From the NCBI RefSeq assembly GCF_010550245.1, contig NZ_JAAGLU010000026.1:62001-126000 (forward strand): a stretch of DNA of 64,000 bases, in the 5' to 3' direction. The position numbers were made by a program, and so were the translations under genes. Shown here in pieces: positions 18,136 through 26,858 of the stretch. Origin of the DNA: Streptomyces sp. SID12501 (lineage in GTDB: Bacteria > Actinomycetota > Actinomycetes > Streptomycetales > Streptomycetaceae). Each line of letters starts with the position of its first letter. The first letter of the stretch is position 1. Below the pieces are notes generated by a model that was not told the DNA's origin, did not search any database, and saw only the letters and a list, made by a program, of their open reading frames with translations.

Positions 18136-18440
18136 TGGTGTCCTCCGAAGATGCTGGAAATGTGCGCACTGTACGTAAGTACGTACGGCTCATGCGCTGA
18201 GGGGGCCTGTGTCGTGCGGCTCATGCCGAGTGTCCATGCCGGACCTGACTACGTATATCCCCTGTGCCTGTTTCCAGGCTGTCGGGTGCGTTCCCCGATC
18301 CTGTACCGCGGGCCTGTGATAGGTAGCCATGAGCCTCTGACAATTCACGTCCCCTGTAAACGAACCGCCCCGACAGCACGGAAAGTGCCGCCGGGGCGAT
18401 ACGTACGAGACGTGTGAAACGTCCGAGAACAGCGGGGCGA
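18136..18440 (-). promoter_or_regulatory. rpsI-glmM intergenic region with candidate glmM promoter
   Basis: On the minus strand TTGTCA (18343-18338) and TATCAC (18321-18316) are 16 bp apart and could drive glmM. The ribosome-binding site is GGAGG shortly before the glmM ATG. A terminator-like hairpin for rpsI lies at 18366-18398. I see no gene in this stretch. Confidence 0.35.
18366..18398 (-). terminator. Hairpin after rpsI
   Basis: CGCCCCG (18366-18372) pairs with CGGGGCG (18392-18398), with an inner GCAC/GTGC stem around GGAAA. It lies about 45 bp past the rpsI stop. There is no strong T run, as is usual in high-GC actinomycetes. Confidence 0.5.
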
Positions 18441-18980
18441 TTAACGCTTGCTGTACTGCGGGGCCTTGCGGGCCTTCTTGAGACCGGCCTTCTTGCGCTC
18501 GACCGCACGGTCGTCGCGACGGAGGAAGCCCGCCTTCTTGAGGGCGGCGCGGTTGTTGTCCACGTCGGCCTCGTTCAGCGCGCGGGCCACACCGAGGCGC
18601 AGGGCACCGGCCTGACCGGAGACGCCGCCACCGGTGATGCGGGCGACAACGTCGTAGCGGTTGTCGAGCTCGAGCACCTTGAAGGGCTCGTTGACTTCCT
18701 GCTGGTGCACCTTGTTGGGGAAGTAGTCCTCAAGGGTGCGACCGTTGATCTTCCACTTGCCGGTGCCCGGAACGATCCGGACGCGGGCGATGGCTTCCTT
18801 GCGACGGCCCAGGCCGGCGGCCGGCTGCGGGTCGCCGAAGCGGCCGTCGAGGGCCTCCGAGGTGTACTCACCCTCGACTACGGGTGCCTCGGACTCGGTG
18901 GTGTAGCTCTCGACGTCGGCGTTCTCGAACTCGACATCGGCAGTCTCGTCGAGCGGCTGCTCGACAGTGGTCTCGGCCAC
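18441..18980 (-). CDS. rpsI: 30S ribosomal protein S9
   Basis: The protein has 179 residues. The S9 domain runs from about residue 52 (GRRKEAIARVRIVPG) to the conserved tail KKARKAPQYSKR, which reaches the P-site tRNA. An acidic N-terminal extension of about 50 residues (VEQPLDETADVEFENADVES) precedes it; roughly 130 residues is usual in other bacteria, and such extensions are common in Streptomyces. It is the second gene of rplM-rpsI, 42 bp after rplM. Confidence 0.97.
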   Translation of the reverse strand: MAETTVEQPLDETADVEFENADVESYTTESEAPVVEGEYTSEALDGRFGDPQPAAGLGRRKEAIARVRIVPGTGKWKINGRTLEDYFPNKVHQQEVNEPFKVLELDNRYDVVARITGGGVSGQAGALRLGVARALNEADVDNNRAALKKAGFLRRDDRAVERKKAGLKKARKAPQYSKR

Positions 18981-19022
18981 GATTCTCCTCAGAATTCTCT
19001 ACGTCTTAGGGTGTGGCCGGAA

Positions 19023-19466
19023 CTACTGCGCGACCTGGGTGATCTCGAACGGCACCGGCTGCTGGGCAGCGTGGGGGTGCTGGTCGCCCGAGTAGACCTT
19101 CAGCTTCGAGAGGCACTGACGGCCCAGGGTGTTCTTGGGGATCATGCCCTTGATGGCCTTCTCGACGGCCTTCTCGGGGTTCTTCGCCAGAAGCTCGTCG
19201 TAACGGACGGAGCGCAGACCACCCGGGTAACCGGAGTGGCGGTACGCCATCTTCTGGGTCTTCTTGTTGCCGGAGAGGTGCACCTTGTCGGCGTTGATGA
19301 TGATGACGAAGTCACCAGCGTCGACGTGGGGCGCGTAAATCGGCTTGTGCTTGCCCCGCAGAATGTTCGCGGCAGTGGTGGCCAGACGGCCCAGGACGAC
19401 ATCCTGGGCGTCGATGACGTACCACTGGCGAGTGATGTCGCCGGGCTTAGGGCTGAACGTACGCAC
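19023..19466 (-). CDS. rplM: 50S ribosomal protein L13
   Basis: The protein has 147 residues, full length for L13, starting at GTG 19466 (MRTFSPKPGDITRQWYVIDA), with VVLGRLATTAANILRGKHKP and KMAYRHSGYPGG as conserved blocks. L13 is an early 23S rRNA-binding assembly protein. It is the first gene of the rplM-rpsI operon, with a predicted promoter at 19651-19680. Confidence 0.97.
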   Translation of the reverse strand: MRTFSPKPGDITRQWYVIDAQDVVLGRLATTAANILRGKHKPIYAPHVDAGDFVIIINADKVHLSGNKKTQKMAYRHSGYPGGLRSVRYDELLAKNPEKAVEKAIKGMIPKNTLGRQCLSKLKVYSGDQHPHAAQQPVPFEITQVAQ

Positions 19467-19895
19467 TTCGTAGCCTTCGCTTCTTCAGTGGATGGGTCCT
19501 GACACATGGCATCACTGAAGCGATCGTGCAGCTGGGGGCGGCAATGCCGGGAACGTCACCCGTATACCGCCCACTGGAAACTGCTCCAGGGAACCTACGT
19601 AAGGGCCCCTCGCGTGAGAACGACGAAGCCGATACGCATAACGAACGCCCAGGCTACCCGCGCTGCCCCGGACGGGTCAAAACGAGCTCGGCGGGCGCGG
19701 GGCGAACACAGGTGGACGGGACACGTGTAGACCCACCCAACGACCGCCGCAACGGACAGTACGGGCCGCTGCGTGAGAAACCCACCTGAACCCCGACCGA
19801 ACCCTGACCGCGCCCCGACCTTGTGGCCCCTGTGGCCCATGAGAAGGCCCTGAGACGCATCGGCACAGGGGTTGCACGGCGTCTAAGATGCGCCC
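19467..19895. other. Divergent intergenic region between rplM and the membrane protein gene
   Basis: This 429-bp stretch holds the predicted rplM promoter (19651-19680, minus strand) and a roughly 190-nt rplM leader (19467-19640). The plus-strand part (19700-19895) must contain the promoter of the gene at 19896, but I could not pick a convincing -10/-35 pair there. No conserved gene is visible. Confidence 0.5.
19651..19680 (-). promoter_or_regulatory. Promoter of rplM-rpsI
   Basis: On the minus strand TTGACC (19680-19675) and TAGCCT (19656-19651) are 18 bp apart. The -35 lies in GTTTTGACC, the same nonamer as in the rpsL promoter at 58849-58877. The resulting leader would be about 180 nt. 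Confidence 0.65.
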
Positions 19896-20813
19896 ATGAG
19901 CTTTGGGCAGGGGGGACCTAATTGGGATCCCTGGAAACCGAATACCCCGCAACAACCGTGGGACGACCAGAGCGGCCGGGCCCCGCAGCAGCAGCCGTGG
20001 GGCGGCCAGATCGGCGGCCAGGCCCCCGACTGGGCGGCGCTCGCCGACGCGTCCGAGACCCGTAACAGGCGCCGCAGACTCCTGCTGATCGTCGGGGCCG
20101 CAGTGGCCACCGTCGGCGTGGGCGCGGCCGTCGCGATGGCCGTGGTCAACGCGGACGGCGACAACCAGGCCTCCAACAAACCGACCTCCGGTCTGCCCGC
20201 CACCGCGGACATCCCCAGCGACACCGCCTCGACGGTGCCGTCGTTCGCGCCGACGAGCGCTCCGCCGCCGCTGGATCCGAAGGACTTCATATCCAGTGTG
20301 GACAAGGACACGGCGGAGCTGAGCCCGGACACCCTCTTCCCCGGTACGCAGCTGACGATGGGCGAGCGCCTCTACAAGAAGGGCCCGACCGGCGACACGA
20401 CGAACTGCGCGTCGGCCGCGAAGAGCACCCTTCCGAAGATCCTGACGGACAACAAGTGCACGCGCTTCCTGCGCGTCACGTACAGCAAGGACGGCATCGC
20501 GGTGACGGTCGGCGTGGCCGTCTTCGACACCGAGGCGCAGGCCACGAAGGTCAAGACCACGGCGGACAAGAAGAGCATCGTCGAGTCCCTGTCCGGCGGC
20601 GGCGTCCCGACCTTCTGCCGCGCGGCGATCTGCCGCTCGACGACCAACTCCTACGGCCGCTACGCCTACTTCACGATCGCCGGCTTCACCGACGGCAAGA
20701 ACGTGACGACGAAGAGCACCGCCGTCTTCACCACGGGCGACGACCTGGCCGAGTTCGCCTTCCGCCAGATCCGACGCCGCGGCGAGGCCCAGGCCTCGGC
20801 GGCCAGCCAGTAG
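19896..20813 (+). CDS. Membrane-anchored protein of unknown function
   Basis: The protein has 305 residues. A cytoplasmic Pro/Gln/Trp/Gly-rich N-terminus (PNTPQQPWDDQSGRAPQQQP) is followed by a basic patch (RNRRRR), one helix (LLLIVGAAVATVGVGAAVAM) and an extracytoplasmic domain of about 220 residues with four Cys likely to form disulfides (TTNCASA, DNKCTRF, FCRAAICRS). No catalytic motif is visible. It is convergent with truA across a strong bidirectional hairpin. Confidence 0.8.
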   Translation: MSFGQGGPNWDPWKPNTPQQPWDDQSGRAPQQQPWGGQIGGQAPDWAALADASETRNRRRRLLLIVGAAVATVGVGAAVAMAVVNADGDNQASNKPTSGLPATADIPSDTASTVPSFAPTSAPPPLDPKDFISSVDKDTAELSPDTLFPGTQLTMGERLYKKGPTGDTTNCASAAKSTLPKILTDNKCTRFLRVTYSKDGIAVTVGVAVFDTEAQATKVKTTADKKSIVESLSGGGVPTFCRAAICRSTTNSYGRYAYFTIAGFTDGKNVTTKSTAVFTTGDDLAEFAFRQIRRRGEAQASAASQ

Positions 20814-20850
20814 CAGCAGCACTGCCCAGCAGCCCTCTCCCGGCTCCCGA

Positions 20851-20877
20851 TGGCCGACGATCACTGATCGTCGGCCA
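20851..20877. terminator. Bidirectional terminator
   Basis: TGGCCGACGATCA (20851-20863) and TGATCGTCGGCCA (20865-20877) are perfect inverted repeats. The hairpin sits between the converging ends of the membrane protein gene and truA and can serve both. Confidence 0.8.
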
Positions 20878-20907
20878 TTGCACGTCAGCCACTTCTCAGC
20901 ACGCTTC

Positions 20908-21753
20908 TCAGTGCACTTCGCCCCGCACCCGCCGAGCCAGCAGCTGCCGCCCGGCAAGCAGCTCGTCCGCCGGATAGGCGACCTCCTCCAGGGTCAGCCC
21001 GTACGGCCGTACGACATGCACGGCGCTGTCACGCACCCGCGCGTCCAGCACCCGCCGCGGCCACTCCACGTCCCGGTGCCCGTCGCCCACGAACAGCAGC
21101 GCGCCGACCATGGACCGCACCTGGTTGTGGCAGAAGGCGTCGGCACGGACCTCGATCTCGACGATGCCGTCCAGCCGCCGGCGCACCCCGAAGTCGAGGA
21201 CCTCGCGGACCGTCGACGCACCCTCGCGCTTCTTCGCGTACGCGGCGAAGTCATGCTCCCCGACAAGGGACTTGGCGGCAGCGTCCATGGCGGCGACGTC
21301 CAACTCCCAGTCGTGCCACAGCACATGGTTGCGCAGCAGCGGATCCACGCCACCGGCCCGATCACCGACCCGGTACACGTAACGCCGCCACAGGGCGGCG
21401 AACCGCGCGTTGAACCCGGCCGGCGCCTCTGCCGCACTCCACACCCGCACGTCCTTGCCGAGCCGCCCGGCAAGCCGCTTGAGCAGCTTCTCCTGGTGCT
21501 CGCCCCACACCTCCACCGGCACATCGACATGGGCGACCTGCCCCCGGGCATGCACCCCGGAATCGGTACGCCCGGCCACGGTCAGCTCGTACGTGGCCTC
21601 CCCGGACCGGGTCACCGTCCGCAGGGCGTCCTCGATCTCCCCCTGCACGGTCCGCCGTCCCCCGGGCTGCTTGGCCCACCCGGAGAACGCGGTGCCGTCA
21701 TAGGAAAGGTCCAGCCGCACCCGCACGAACCCGGACTGCACGTCATCACTCAC
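20908..21753 (-). CDS. truA: tRNA pseudouridine(38-40) synthase
   Basis: The protein has 281 residues and isomerises U38, U39 and U40 in the tRNA anticodon arm. The catalytic Asp64 lies in AGRTDSGVHARGQ, and AFCHNQVRSMVG is the second conserved block of the family. The start is GTG 21753. It follows rplQ with 139 bp between, which hold a terminator-like hairpin and an intergenic repeat. The truA position after rplQ is conserved in many actinobacteria. Confidence 0.96.
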   Translation of the reverse strand: MSDDVQSGFVRVRLDLSYDGTAFSGWAKQPGGRRTVQGEIEDALRTVTRSGEATYELTVAGRTDSGVHARGQVAHVDVPVEVWGEHQEKLLKRLAGRLGKDVRVWSAAEAPAGFNARFAALWRRYVYRVGDRAGGVDPLLRNHVLWHDWELDVAAMDAAAKSLVGEHDFAAYAKKREGASTVREVLDFGVRRRLDGIVEIEVRADAFCHNQVRSMVGALLFVGDGHRDVEWPRRVLDARVRDSAVHVVRPYGLTLEEVAYPADELLAGRQLLARRVRGEVH

Positions 21754-21776
21754 CCAGAGATCCTCTCAACAACACA

Positions 21777-21813
21777 AAAGCGGGCCCGCTCCGGAAAGGA
21801 ACGGACCCGCTTT
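21777..21813 (-). terminator. Terminator after rplQ
   Basis: On the minus strand AAAGCGGGTCCGTTCC and GGAGCGGGCCCGCTTT form a 16-bp stem with two G-U pairs and a five-base loop, followed by TTTTG. It would end or attenuate the alpha operon before truA. Confidence 0.8.
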
Positions 21814-21880
21814 CAGGGGCGCGGGGAACTGCGCAAACAACCACGACGAAGCCGCAGCCGCAGCCGCCGACCAGCAGAAC
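21814..21880. repeat. GGGGCGCGGGG element, copy 2
   Basis: CAGGGGCGCGGGGAACTGCG followed by CAACCACGACGAAGCCGCAG, directly beside the rplQ terminator. It belongs to the same intergenic family as the copies at 16667 and 22531, in the variant with GGGGAACTGCGC. Confidence 0.65.
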
Positions 21881-21892
21881 CCCGCAGAACGC

Positions 21893-22417
21893 TTACGCGT
21901 CCTTGGACTCCTCGGCGGCGGCCTCATCAGCCTTGGTCACATCGACCTTGGCGTCCTCGACCTGGGTCTCCTCGACCTTGGCCTCAACAGCGGCCTCGGC
22001 GTCCTTCGCGGAGCGCTTCGTCGCCGCCTCGGCCTCACCGGTGGCCTGCTGGGCCACGGTCAGGGCCTCCACCAGCTCGATGACAGCCATGGGCGCGTTG
22101 TCGCCACGACGGTTACCGATCTTGGTGATACGGGTGTAACCACCCGGGCGGTTGTCGTAGCGCGGGCCGATCTCGGTGAAGAGCGTGTGCACGATGCTCT
22201 TGTCCGTGATGACCTGGAGCACCTGACGGCGGTTGTGAAGGTCGCCCTTCTTCGCCTTGGTGACCAGACGCTCAGCGTACGGACGGAGCCGGCGCGCCTT
22301 CGCCTCGGTGGTCGTGATCTTGCCGTGCTCGAAGAGCGACTTCGCGAGGTTCGCAAGAAGCAGCTTCTCGTGCGCGGCACTGCCGCCCAGACGGGCACCC
22401 TTGGCAGGCTTCGGCAT
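21893..22417 (-). CDS. rplQ: 50S ribosomal protein L17
   Basis: The protein has 174 residues. The L17 domain (MPKPAKGARLGGSAAHEKLL to about residue 118) is followed by an acidic Ala/Glu/Asp-rich tail of about 55 residues (VEAKVEETQVEDAKVDVTKA), which is longer than the roughly 120 residues usual in other bacteria. It lies downstream of rpoA, but a 215-bp gap containing an intergenic repeat separates the two. Confidence 0.96.
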   Translation of the reverse strand: MPKPAKGARLGGSAAHEKLLLANLAKSLFEHGKITTTEAKARRLRPYAERLVTKAKKGDLHNRRQVLQVITDKSIVHTLFTEIGPRYDNRPGGYTRITKIGNRRGDNAPMAVIELVEALTVAQQATGEAEAATKRSAKDAEAAVEAKVEETQVEDAKVDVTKADEAAAEESKDA

Positions 22418-22530
22418 GTTTTCTCCTAGGTGTCTGCCCCGGCCGTATCAGGTACCGAAGTCAGTATCCGAGCGGGCGGACGCCCGTCGAAGATCCGGCC
22501 ATCTCTCTCAAGATGCTCGGAGGGTCCGCG

Positions 22531-22605
22531 CCCCGTAAGGGGCGCGGGGCTGTGTGGATCTGCGGCTCCGCCGCGTGGTCGCGACCAGCCGCAGCGGTAC
22601 CACAG
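22531..22605. repeat. GGGGCGCGGGG element, copy 3
   Basis: GGGGCGCGGGGCTGTGTGGA and TGCGGCTCCGCCGCGTGGTC lie between rpoA and rplQ. This is closest to copy 1 at 16667. It is preceded by CCCCGTAAGGGG, itself a small stem. Confidence 0.65.
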
Positions 22606-22632
22606 CCAAATTCAGGCCGCCTCGCGAAGCGA

Positions 22633-23655
22633 CTAGTACTGCTCGGTCTCCACAAAGCCCGCATCCACGTCGTCGTCGGCGCCGAAGGCATCGACCGCGG
22701 CGGTCGGGTCGAACCCGGGAGGCGAGTCCTTGAGAGCAAGACCCATCCCCGCGAGTTTAGCCTTGACCTCGTCGATCGACTTCGCACCGAAGTTACGGAT
22801 GTCGAGCAGGTCCGCCTCGGAACGAGCCACGAGCTCACCCACGGAGTGGATGCCCTCACGCTTGAGGCAGTTGTACGACCGGACGGTGAGCTCGAGCTCC
22901 TCGATCGGCAGCGCAAGATCGGCAGCCAGCGCGGCATCGGTCGGGGACGGGCCCATGTCGATGCCCTCGGCGTCGACGTTGAGCTCACGGGCAAGCCCGA
23001 ACAGCTCGACGAGCGTCTTACCGGCGGAAGCCATCGCGTCACGGGGACGCATGGACTGCTTGGTCTCGACGTCGACGACCAGCTTGTCGAAGTCGGTGCG
23101 CTGCTCGACACGCGTGGCCTCGACCTTGTACGTGACCTTCAGAACCGGCGAGTAGATCGAGTCGACCGGAATACGCCCGATCTCCTGCCCCACCTGCTTG
23201 TTCTGAACAGCCGAGACGTAGCCGCGACCGCGCTCGACGGTCAGCTCCACCTCCAGCTTGCCCTTGCCGTTGAGCGTGGCGAGGACGAGGTCGGGGTTGT
23301 GCACCTCGACACCGGCCGGCGGCGCGATGTCGGCGGCGGTGACGAGACCCGGCCCCTGCTTGCGCAGGTACATCACGACCGGCTCATCGTGCTCACTGCT
23401 GACCACGAGCTGCTTGATGTTGAGGATGAGGTCGGTGACGTCCTCCTTGACACCCGGCACAGTGGTGAACTCGTGCAGAACGCCGTCGACACGGATGCTG
23501 GTGACAGCCGCACCCGGAATCGAGGACAGAAGAGTCCGGCGGAGGGAGTTACCGAGGGTGTAGCCGAATCCCGGCTCCAGCGGCTCGATGACGAACCGGG
23601 AGCGGAACTCGTCGACGACCTCTTCGGTCAACGAGGGACGCTGAGCGATCAGCAT
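22633..23655 (-). CDS. rpoA: DNA-directed RNA polymerase alpha subunit
   Basis: The protein has 340 residues. The N-terminal dimerisation domain includes FVIEPLEPGFGYTLGNSLRR and the C-terminal domain that contacts DNA and regulators includes GIHSVGELVARSEADLLDIR. An acidic tail of about 25 residues follows. It lies downstream of rpsK without rpsD between them; in E. coli rpsD sits there, while in Streptomyces it is known to be elsewhere. Confidence 0.98.
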   Translation of the reverse strand: MLIAQRPSLTEEVVDEFRSRFVIEPLEPGFGYTLGNSLRRTLLSSIPGAAVTSIRVDGVLHEFTTVPGVKEDVTDLILNIKQLVVSSEHDEPVVMYLRKQGPGLVTAADIAPPAGVEVHNPDLVLATLNGKGKLEVELTVERGRGYVSAVQNKQVGQEIGRIPVDSIYSPVLKVTYKVEATRVEQRTDFDKLVVDVETKQSMRPRDAMASAGKTLVELFGLARELNVDAEGIDMGPSPTDAALAADLALPIEELELTVRSYNCLKREGIHSVGELVARSEADLLDIRNFGAKSIDEVKAKLAGMGLALKDSPPGFDPTAAVDAFGADDDVDAGFVETEQY

Positions 23656-23769
23656 GTGGAAATCCTTCAGTCATGGACACCCGCTATTTGATGCCCGACC
23701 AGTAATACAAGGGTACGGGCGGCACGCCTCCGAAGAGCCATACCGCCCGAAACCTAAGACAACCGCAAC

Positions 23770-24174
23770 TCAGACGCGACGGCGCTTGGGCGGACGGCAG
23801 CCGTTGTGCGGAGTCGGGGTGACGTCCTGGATGGAGCCGACCTCGAGACCGGTGGCCTGGAGCGAACGGATCGCGGTCTCACGACCCGAACCCGGACCCT
23901 TCACAAACACATCAACCTTGCGCATGCCGTGCTCCTGCGCGCGACGGGCGGCCGACTCGGCAGCCATCTGCGCGGCGAAAGGGGTGGACTTGCGCGAGCC
24001 CTTGAAGCCGACGTGACCGGCGGAGGCCCAGGAGATCACGTTGCCCGCGGGGTCCGTGATCGAGACGATGGTGTTGTTGAACGTGCTCTTGATGTGGGCG
24101 TGCCCATGAGCGACGTTCTTCTTTTCCTTGCGGCGCACCTTCTTGGCAGCGCCCTGACGACCCTTGGGGGGCAT
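23770..24174 (-). CDS. rpsK: 30S ribosomal protein S11
   Basis: The protein has 134 residues. The conserved core AHGHAHIKSTFNNTIVSITD and the C-terminus DVTPTPHNGCRPPKRRRV are intact. S11 lies on the platform of the small subunit beside S18 and S7. It follows rpsM by 69 bp. Confidence 0.98.
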   Translation of the reverse strand: MPPKGRQGAAKKVRRKEKKNVAHGHAHIKSTFNNTIVSITDPAGNVISWASAGHVGFKGSRKSTPFAAQMAAESAARRAQEHGMRKVDVFVKGPGSGRETAIRSLQATGLEVGSIQDVTPTPHNGCRPPKRRRV

Positions 24175-24243
24175 CTACTACTCCTACGGGGAGGTGGTCG
24201 GTCCTACAGCGAAGACCGCTGATGAAGCGTTGTCCGCTGAGGA

Positions 24244-24624
24244 CTACTTCTTGCCCGGCTTCTTCTTGCCGGCGATGGCGCGACGCGGGCCCTTGCGGGT
24301 ACGAGCGTTCGTGCTGGTGCGCTGACCGTGAACGGGCAGGCCACGGCGGTGGCGAATACCCTGGTAGCAGCCGATCTCGATCTTCCGGCGAATGTCGCCC
24401 TGGATCTCGCGACGGAGGTCACCCTCGGTCTTGAAGTGGGCGTCCACGTACTCGCGGATCGCGACGAGCTGCTCCTCGGAGAGGTCCCGAACACGAATGT
24501 TCGGGTCGATGCCCGTCTCCGCCAGCGTCAGCTGGGAAAGGGTCCGGCCGATGCCGAACACGTAGGTGAGGGCGACCTCCACACGCTTTTCACGCGGGAT
24601 GTCAACACCGGAAACGCGTGCCAT
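24244..24624 (-). CDS. rpsM: 30S ribosomal protein S13
   Basis: The protein has 126 residues: MARVSGVDIPREKRVEVALT at the N-terminus, GIRHRRGLPVHGQRTSTNAR near the C-terminus, and a basic tail KKKPGKK. It contacts the large subunit in bridge B1 and the P-site tRNA. It follows rpmJ after a 217-bp gap in which I see no further gene. Confidence 0.98.
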   Translation of the reverse strand: MARVSGVDIPREKRVEVALTYVFGIGRTLSQLTLAETGIDPNIRVRDLSEEQLVAIREYVDAHFKTEGDLRREIQGDIRRKIEIGCYQGIRHRRGLPVHGQRTSTNARTRKGPRRAIAGKKKPGKK

Positions 24625-24841
24625 TCAATGGCTCCAGTTGTCGTTCGGAGGTCTTCCACAAGACCGTTTCCCAGCCGCCGTATGAGGTACGAACTGGGTC
24701 CCCGGCCTCCGACCGGGGGTATCAGCTCCACTGAACGATGATCGAACTACGAATCACCGAACTTCGGACCTGGGCCCTGCGTATGAACATGTACTGCTCG
24801 CGTCGCGCGAATTTCTGCGGGTGCAGAAGGTGGGTCGTGCG

Positions 24842-24955
24842 TCAGCCCTGGCGCTGCTTGTGGCGCGGGTTCTCGCAGATGACCATGACCCGACCATGAC
24901 GGCGGATCACCCTGCACTTGTCGCAGATCTTCTTGACGCTCGGCTTGACCTTCAT
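24842..24955 (-). CDS. rpmJ: 50S ribosomal protein L36
   Basis: This short gene encodes 37 residues beginning MKVKPSVKKICDKCRVIRRH and ending ENPRHKQRQG. Cys11, Cys14, Cys27 and His32 form the zinc site of the C+ form of L36. Streptomyces also carries zinc-free paralogues that replace it under zinc starvation. It lies between infA and rpsM. Confidence 0.97.
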   Translation of the reverse strand: MKVKPSVKKICDKCRVIRRHGRVMVICENPRHKQRQG

Positions 24956-25131
24956 GGGGTGAGGTTCTCCGGGTCAGTGCCCCACGCCAGGTGCAGACGG
25001 AGGGCGAGAATAAAGATCTACTTGTACGTTGGAAAGACTCTCCCTGGATCGCTCCGGAGAGGTTGACAGGTGAAACCCTGTCCGACGACGACCCTCCCGG
25101 CCGCCGGGGCGAGTACGAGACCCGCCCAGGC

Positions 25132-25353
25132 TCACTTGTACCGGTAGACGATCCGGCCACGAGTCAGGTCGTACGGAGACAGCTCCACCACGACCCGGTC
25201 GTCAGGGAGGATGCGGATGTAGTGCATACGCATCTTGCCGCTGATGTGTGCCAGGACCTGGTGGCCGTTCTGGAGCTCAACCTTGAACATTGCGTTCGGA
25301 AGAGACTCGACGACAGTGCCCTCGATCTCGATGGCACCTTGCTTCTTGGCCAC
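25132..25353 (-). CDS. infA: Translation initiation factor IF-1
   Basis: The protein has 73 residues with a single S1/OB fold: IEIEGTVVESLPNAMFKVEL and HYIRILPDDRVVVELSPYDL. I chose GTG 25353 (AKKQGAIEIEG) because it is the family N-terminus; the frame is open to 25431. It binds the ribosomal A site during initiation. A long repeat-rich region lies upstream, and a possible -10 (TAGACT at about 25450, minus strand) is without a good -35. Confidence 0.97.
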   Translation of the reverse strand: MAKKQGAIEIEGTVVESLPNAMFKVELQNGHQVLAHISGKMRMHYIRILPDDRVVVELSPYDLTRGRIVYRYK

Positions 25354-25479
25354 GCTTCGCCCTTCGAATCGACTACCTTGATCGACTCCCTTGCGTTCCC
25401 CTAATGGGCGCATGCGGACATGCGGGTGCACGAGAGCCGACGAGTCAGTCTACGTCAGCGCACCCGGAAAGACGAATCG

Positions 25480-26021
25480 AGGAAGGATGCCCCGCAGCCG
25501 TGATCCTTAACCAGCACGGGGGTTCCACAGGCCCCGAAGCGGGGCGCGACGGACAAGCCGGCAAGGCCCCGAAGCAGCAGGCTGAGGGGCGCAGACCCCG
25601 CCGGGGATCCATCCACACAGCCCCGGTCCGGGCCACCACAACCGAGACCCAAGCCCCAGTCCAGACCACAGCGAACGCGGCCCCCACTGGCATCCAAGGC
25701 CCGCGACCCGGGTCCAGGGCCGGGGGCCGGGGGCCTCAGGCGGGACGCAGTCCCCGCCAGGGGTCCAGGGCCGAAGCCTGCCCGGGGTCCAGGGCCAAGC
25801 CCGGCCGGGGTCCAGGGGACGCAGTCCCCGCCAGGGGGTCCAGGGCGAAGCCCGGGCGGGGTGCAGGACGAAGCCCGGCCGGGGTCCAGGGCGAAGCCCG
25901 GGCGGGGTGCAGGGGACGCAGTCCCCGCCGGGGGTCCAGGGGGCTGCGCCCCCTGGTGGGGTCGAAGGGGCGGAGCCCCTGGGGATGGGACGGGTAGGGG
26001 CGGCGGGGGCGAGGAACGCCC
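25480..26021. repeat. GC-rich array of short hairpin repeats between map and infA
   Basis: This gap of more than 650 bp (25354-26021) holds no gene. Between about 25711 and 25990 the element GGTCCAGGG or GGTGCAGGG recurs about nine times, with a regular 23-bp period from 25836 to 25930. Each unit holds a small stem with a three-base loop: GGGC-GAA-GCCC, GGGGAC-GCA-GTCCCC, GGGGGC-TGC-GCCCCC, AGGGGC-GGA-GCCCCT. The array ends with GGGATGGGACGGGTAGGGGC, a sequence common in Streptomyces intergenic repeats. It may terminate map transcription. Confidence 0.75.
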
Positions 26022-26858
26022 CTACGCCAGCGGATCCGGCGCCGCAGTCACCCCATGCTCCGCCAACTTCGCCGCCCCCCCGTCGGGAGACGTAAGCACC
26101 AACGGCCCCGCCTCGGTCAACGCCACCGAATGCTCCCAGTGCGACGACCAGGTCCCGTCCGTCGTGATGACCGTCCAGTCGTCCGCCAGAACCTCGGTCC
26201 TCGGCGTACCCAACGACACCATCGGCTCGATCGCGAGACAGAACCCGGGAACCAGCTTCGGCCCCTTCCCCCGCTTGCGCTCGACGTAGTTCAGCAGATG
26301 CGGGTCCATGTGCATCTCGGTACCGATGCCATGCCCGCCGTAGTCCTCGATGATCCCGTACCGCCCGCCCCCCGCCTTGGGCTGACGGCGGATGTACGTC
26401 TCGATCGCACGCGAGATGTCGACCAGCCGGTTCCCCAGCTTCATCGCCGCGATCCCCGCCCACATCGACTCCTCCGTCACCCGCGACAGCTCGATCAGCT
26501 CGGGAGCGTGCCCCGACCCCACGAACGCCGTGTACGCCGCGTCCCCGTGCCAGCCGTCGATGATCGCGCCGCAGTCGATGGAGATGATGTCCCCGTCCTT
26601 CAGCACGACCTCGTCGGACGGGATGCCGTGGACGACGACCTCGTTGACGGAGGTGCAGATCGTGGCCGGGAACCCGCCGTATCCAAGGAAGTTCGACTTC
26701 GCGTTGTGCTCCGCGAGCACCTTCCGCGCGACCTCGTCCAGATCCTTCGTACTGGCGCCCGGCACGGCCGCCTCACGAGTGGCCGCGTGGATGGCGGCGA
26801 CGACAAGCCCCGCCTCGCGCATCTTGGCGATCTGCTCGGGGGTCTTGATCTGCACCAT
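26022..26858 (-). CDS. map: Methionine aminopeptidase type I
   Basis: The protein has 278 residues and removes the initiator Met from nascent proteins using two metal ions. The metal ligands are visible in IISIDCGAIIDGWHGDAAYT (two Asp), GHGIGTEMHMDP (His), FCLAIEPMVS (Glu) and the final Glu in WSSHWEHSVALTE. I chose ATG 26858 (MVQIKTPEQIAKMREAGLVV), the conserved N-terminus; the frame is open to 27059. It follows adk in the secY-adk-map arrangement. Confidence 0.96.
   Translation of the reverse strand: MVQIKTPEQIAKMREAGLVVAAIHAATREAAVPGASTKDLDEVARKVLAEHNAKSNFLGYGGFPATICTSVNEVVVHGIPSDEVVLKDGDIISIDCGAIIDGWHGDAAYTAFVGSGHAPELIELSRVTEESMWAGIAAMKLGNRLVDISRAIETYIRRQPKAGGGRYGIIEDYGGHGIGTEMHMDPHLLNYVERKRGKGPKLVPGFCLAIEPMVSLGTPRTEVLADDWTVITTDGTWSSHWEHSVALTEAGPLVLTSPDGGAAKLAEHGVTAAPDPLA

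Noticed and set aside
25700..25990. CRISPR-like array
   Set aside because: The periodic units are 23 bp without unique spacers, and each is a small hairpin; no cas genes are nearby.
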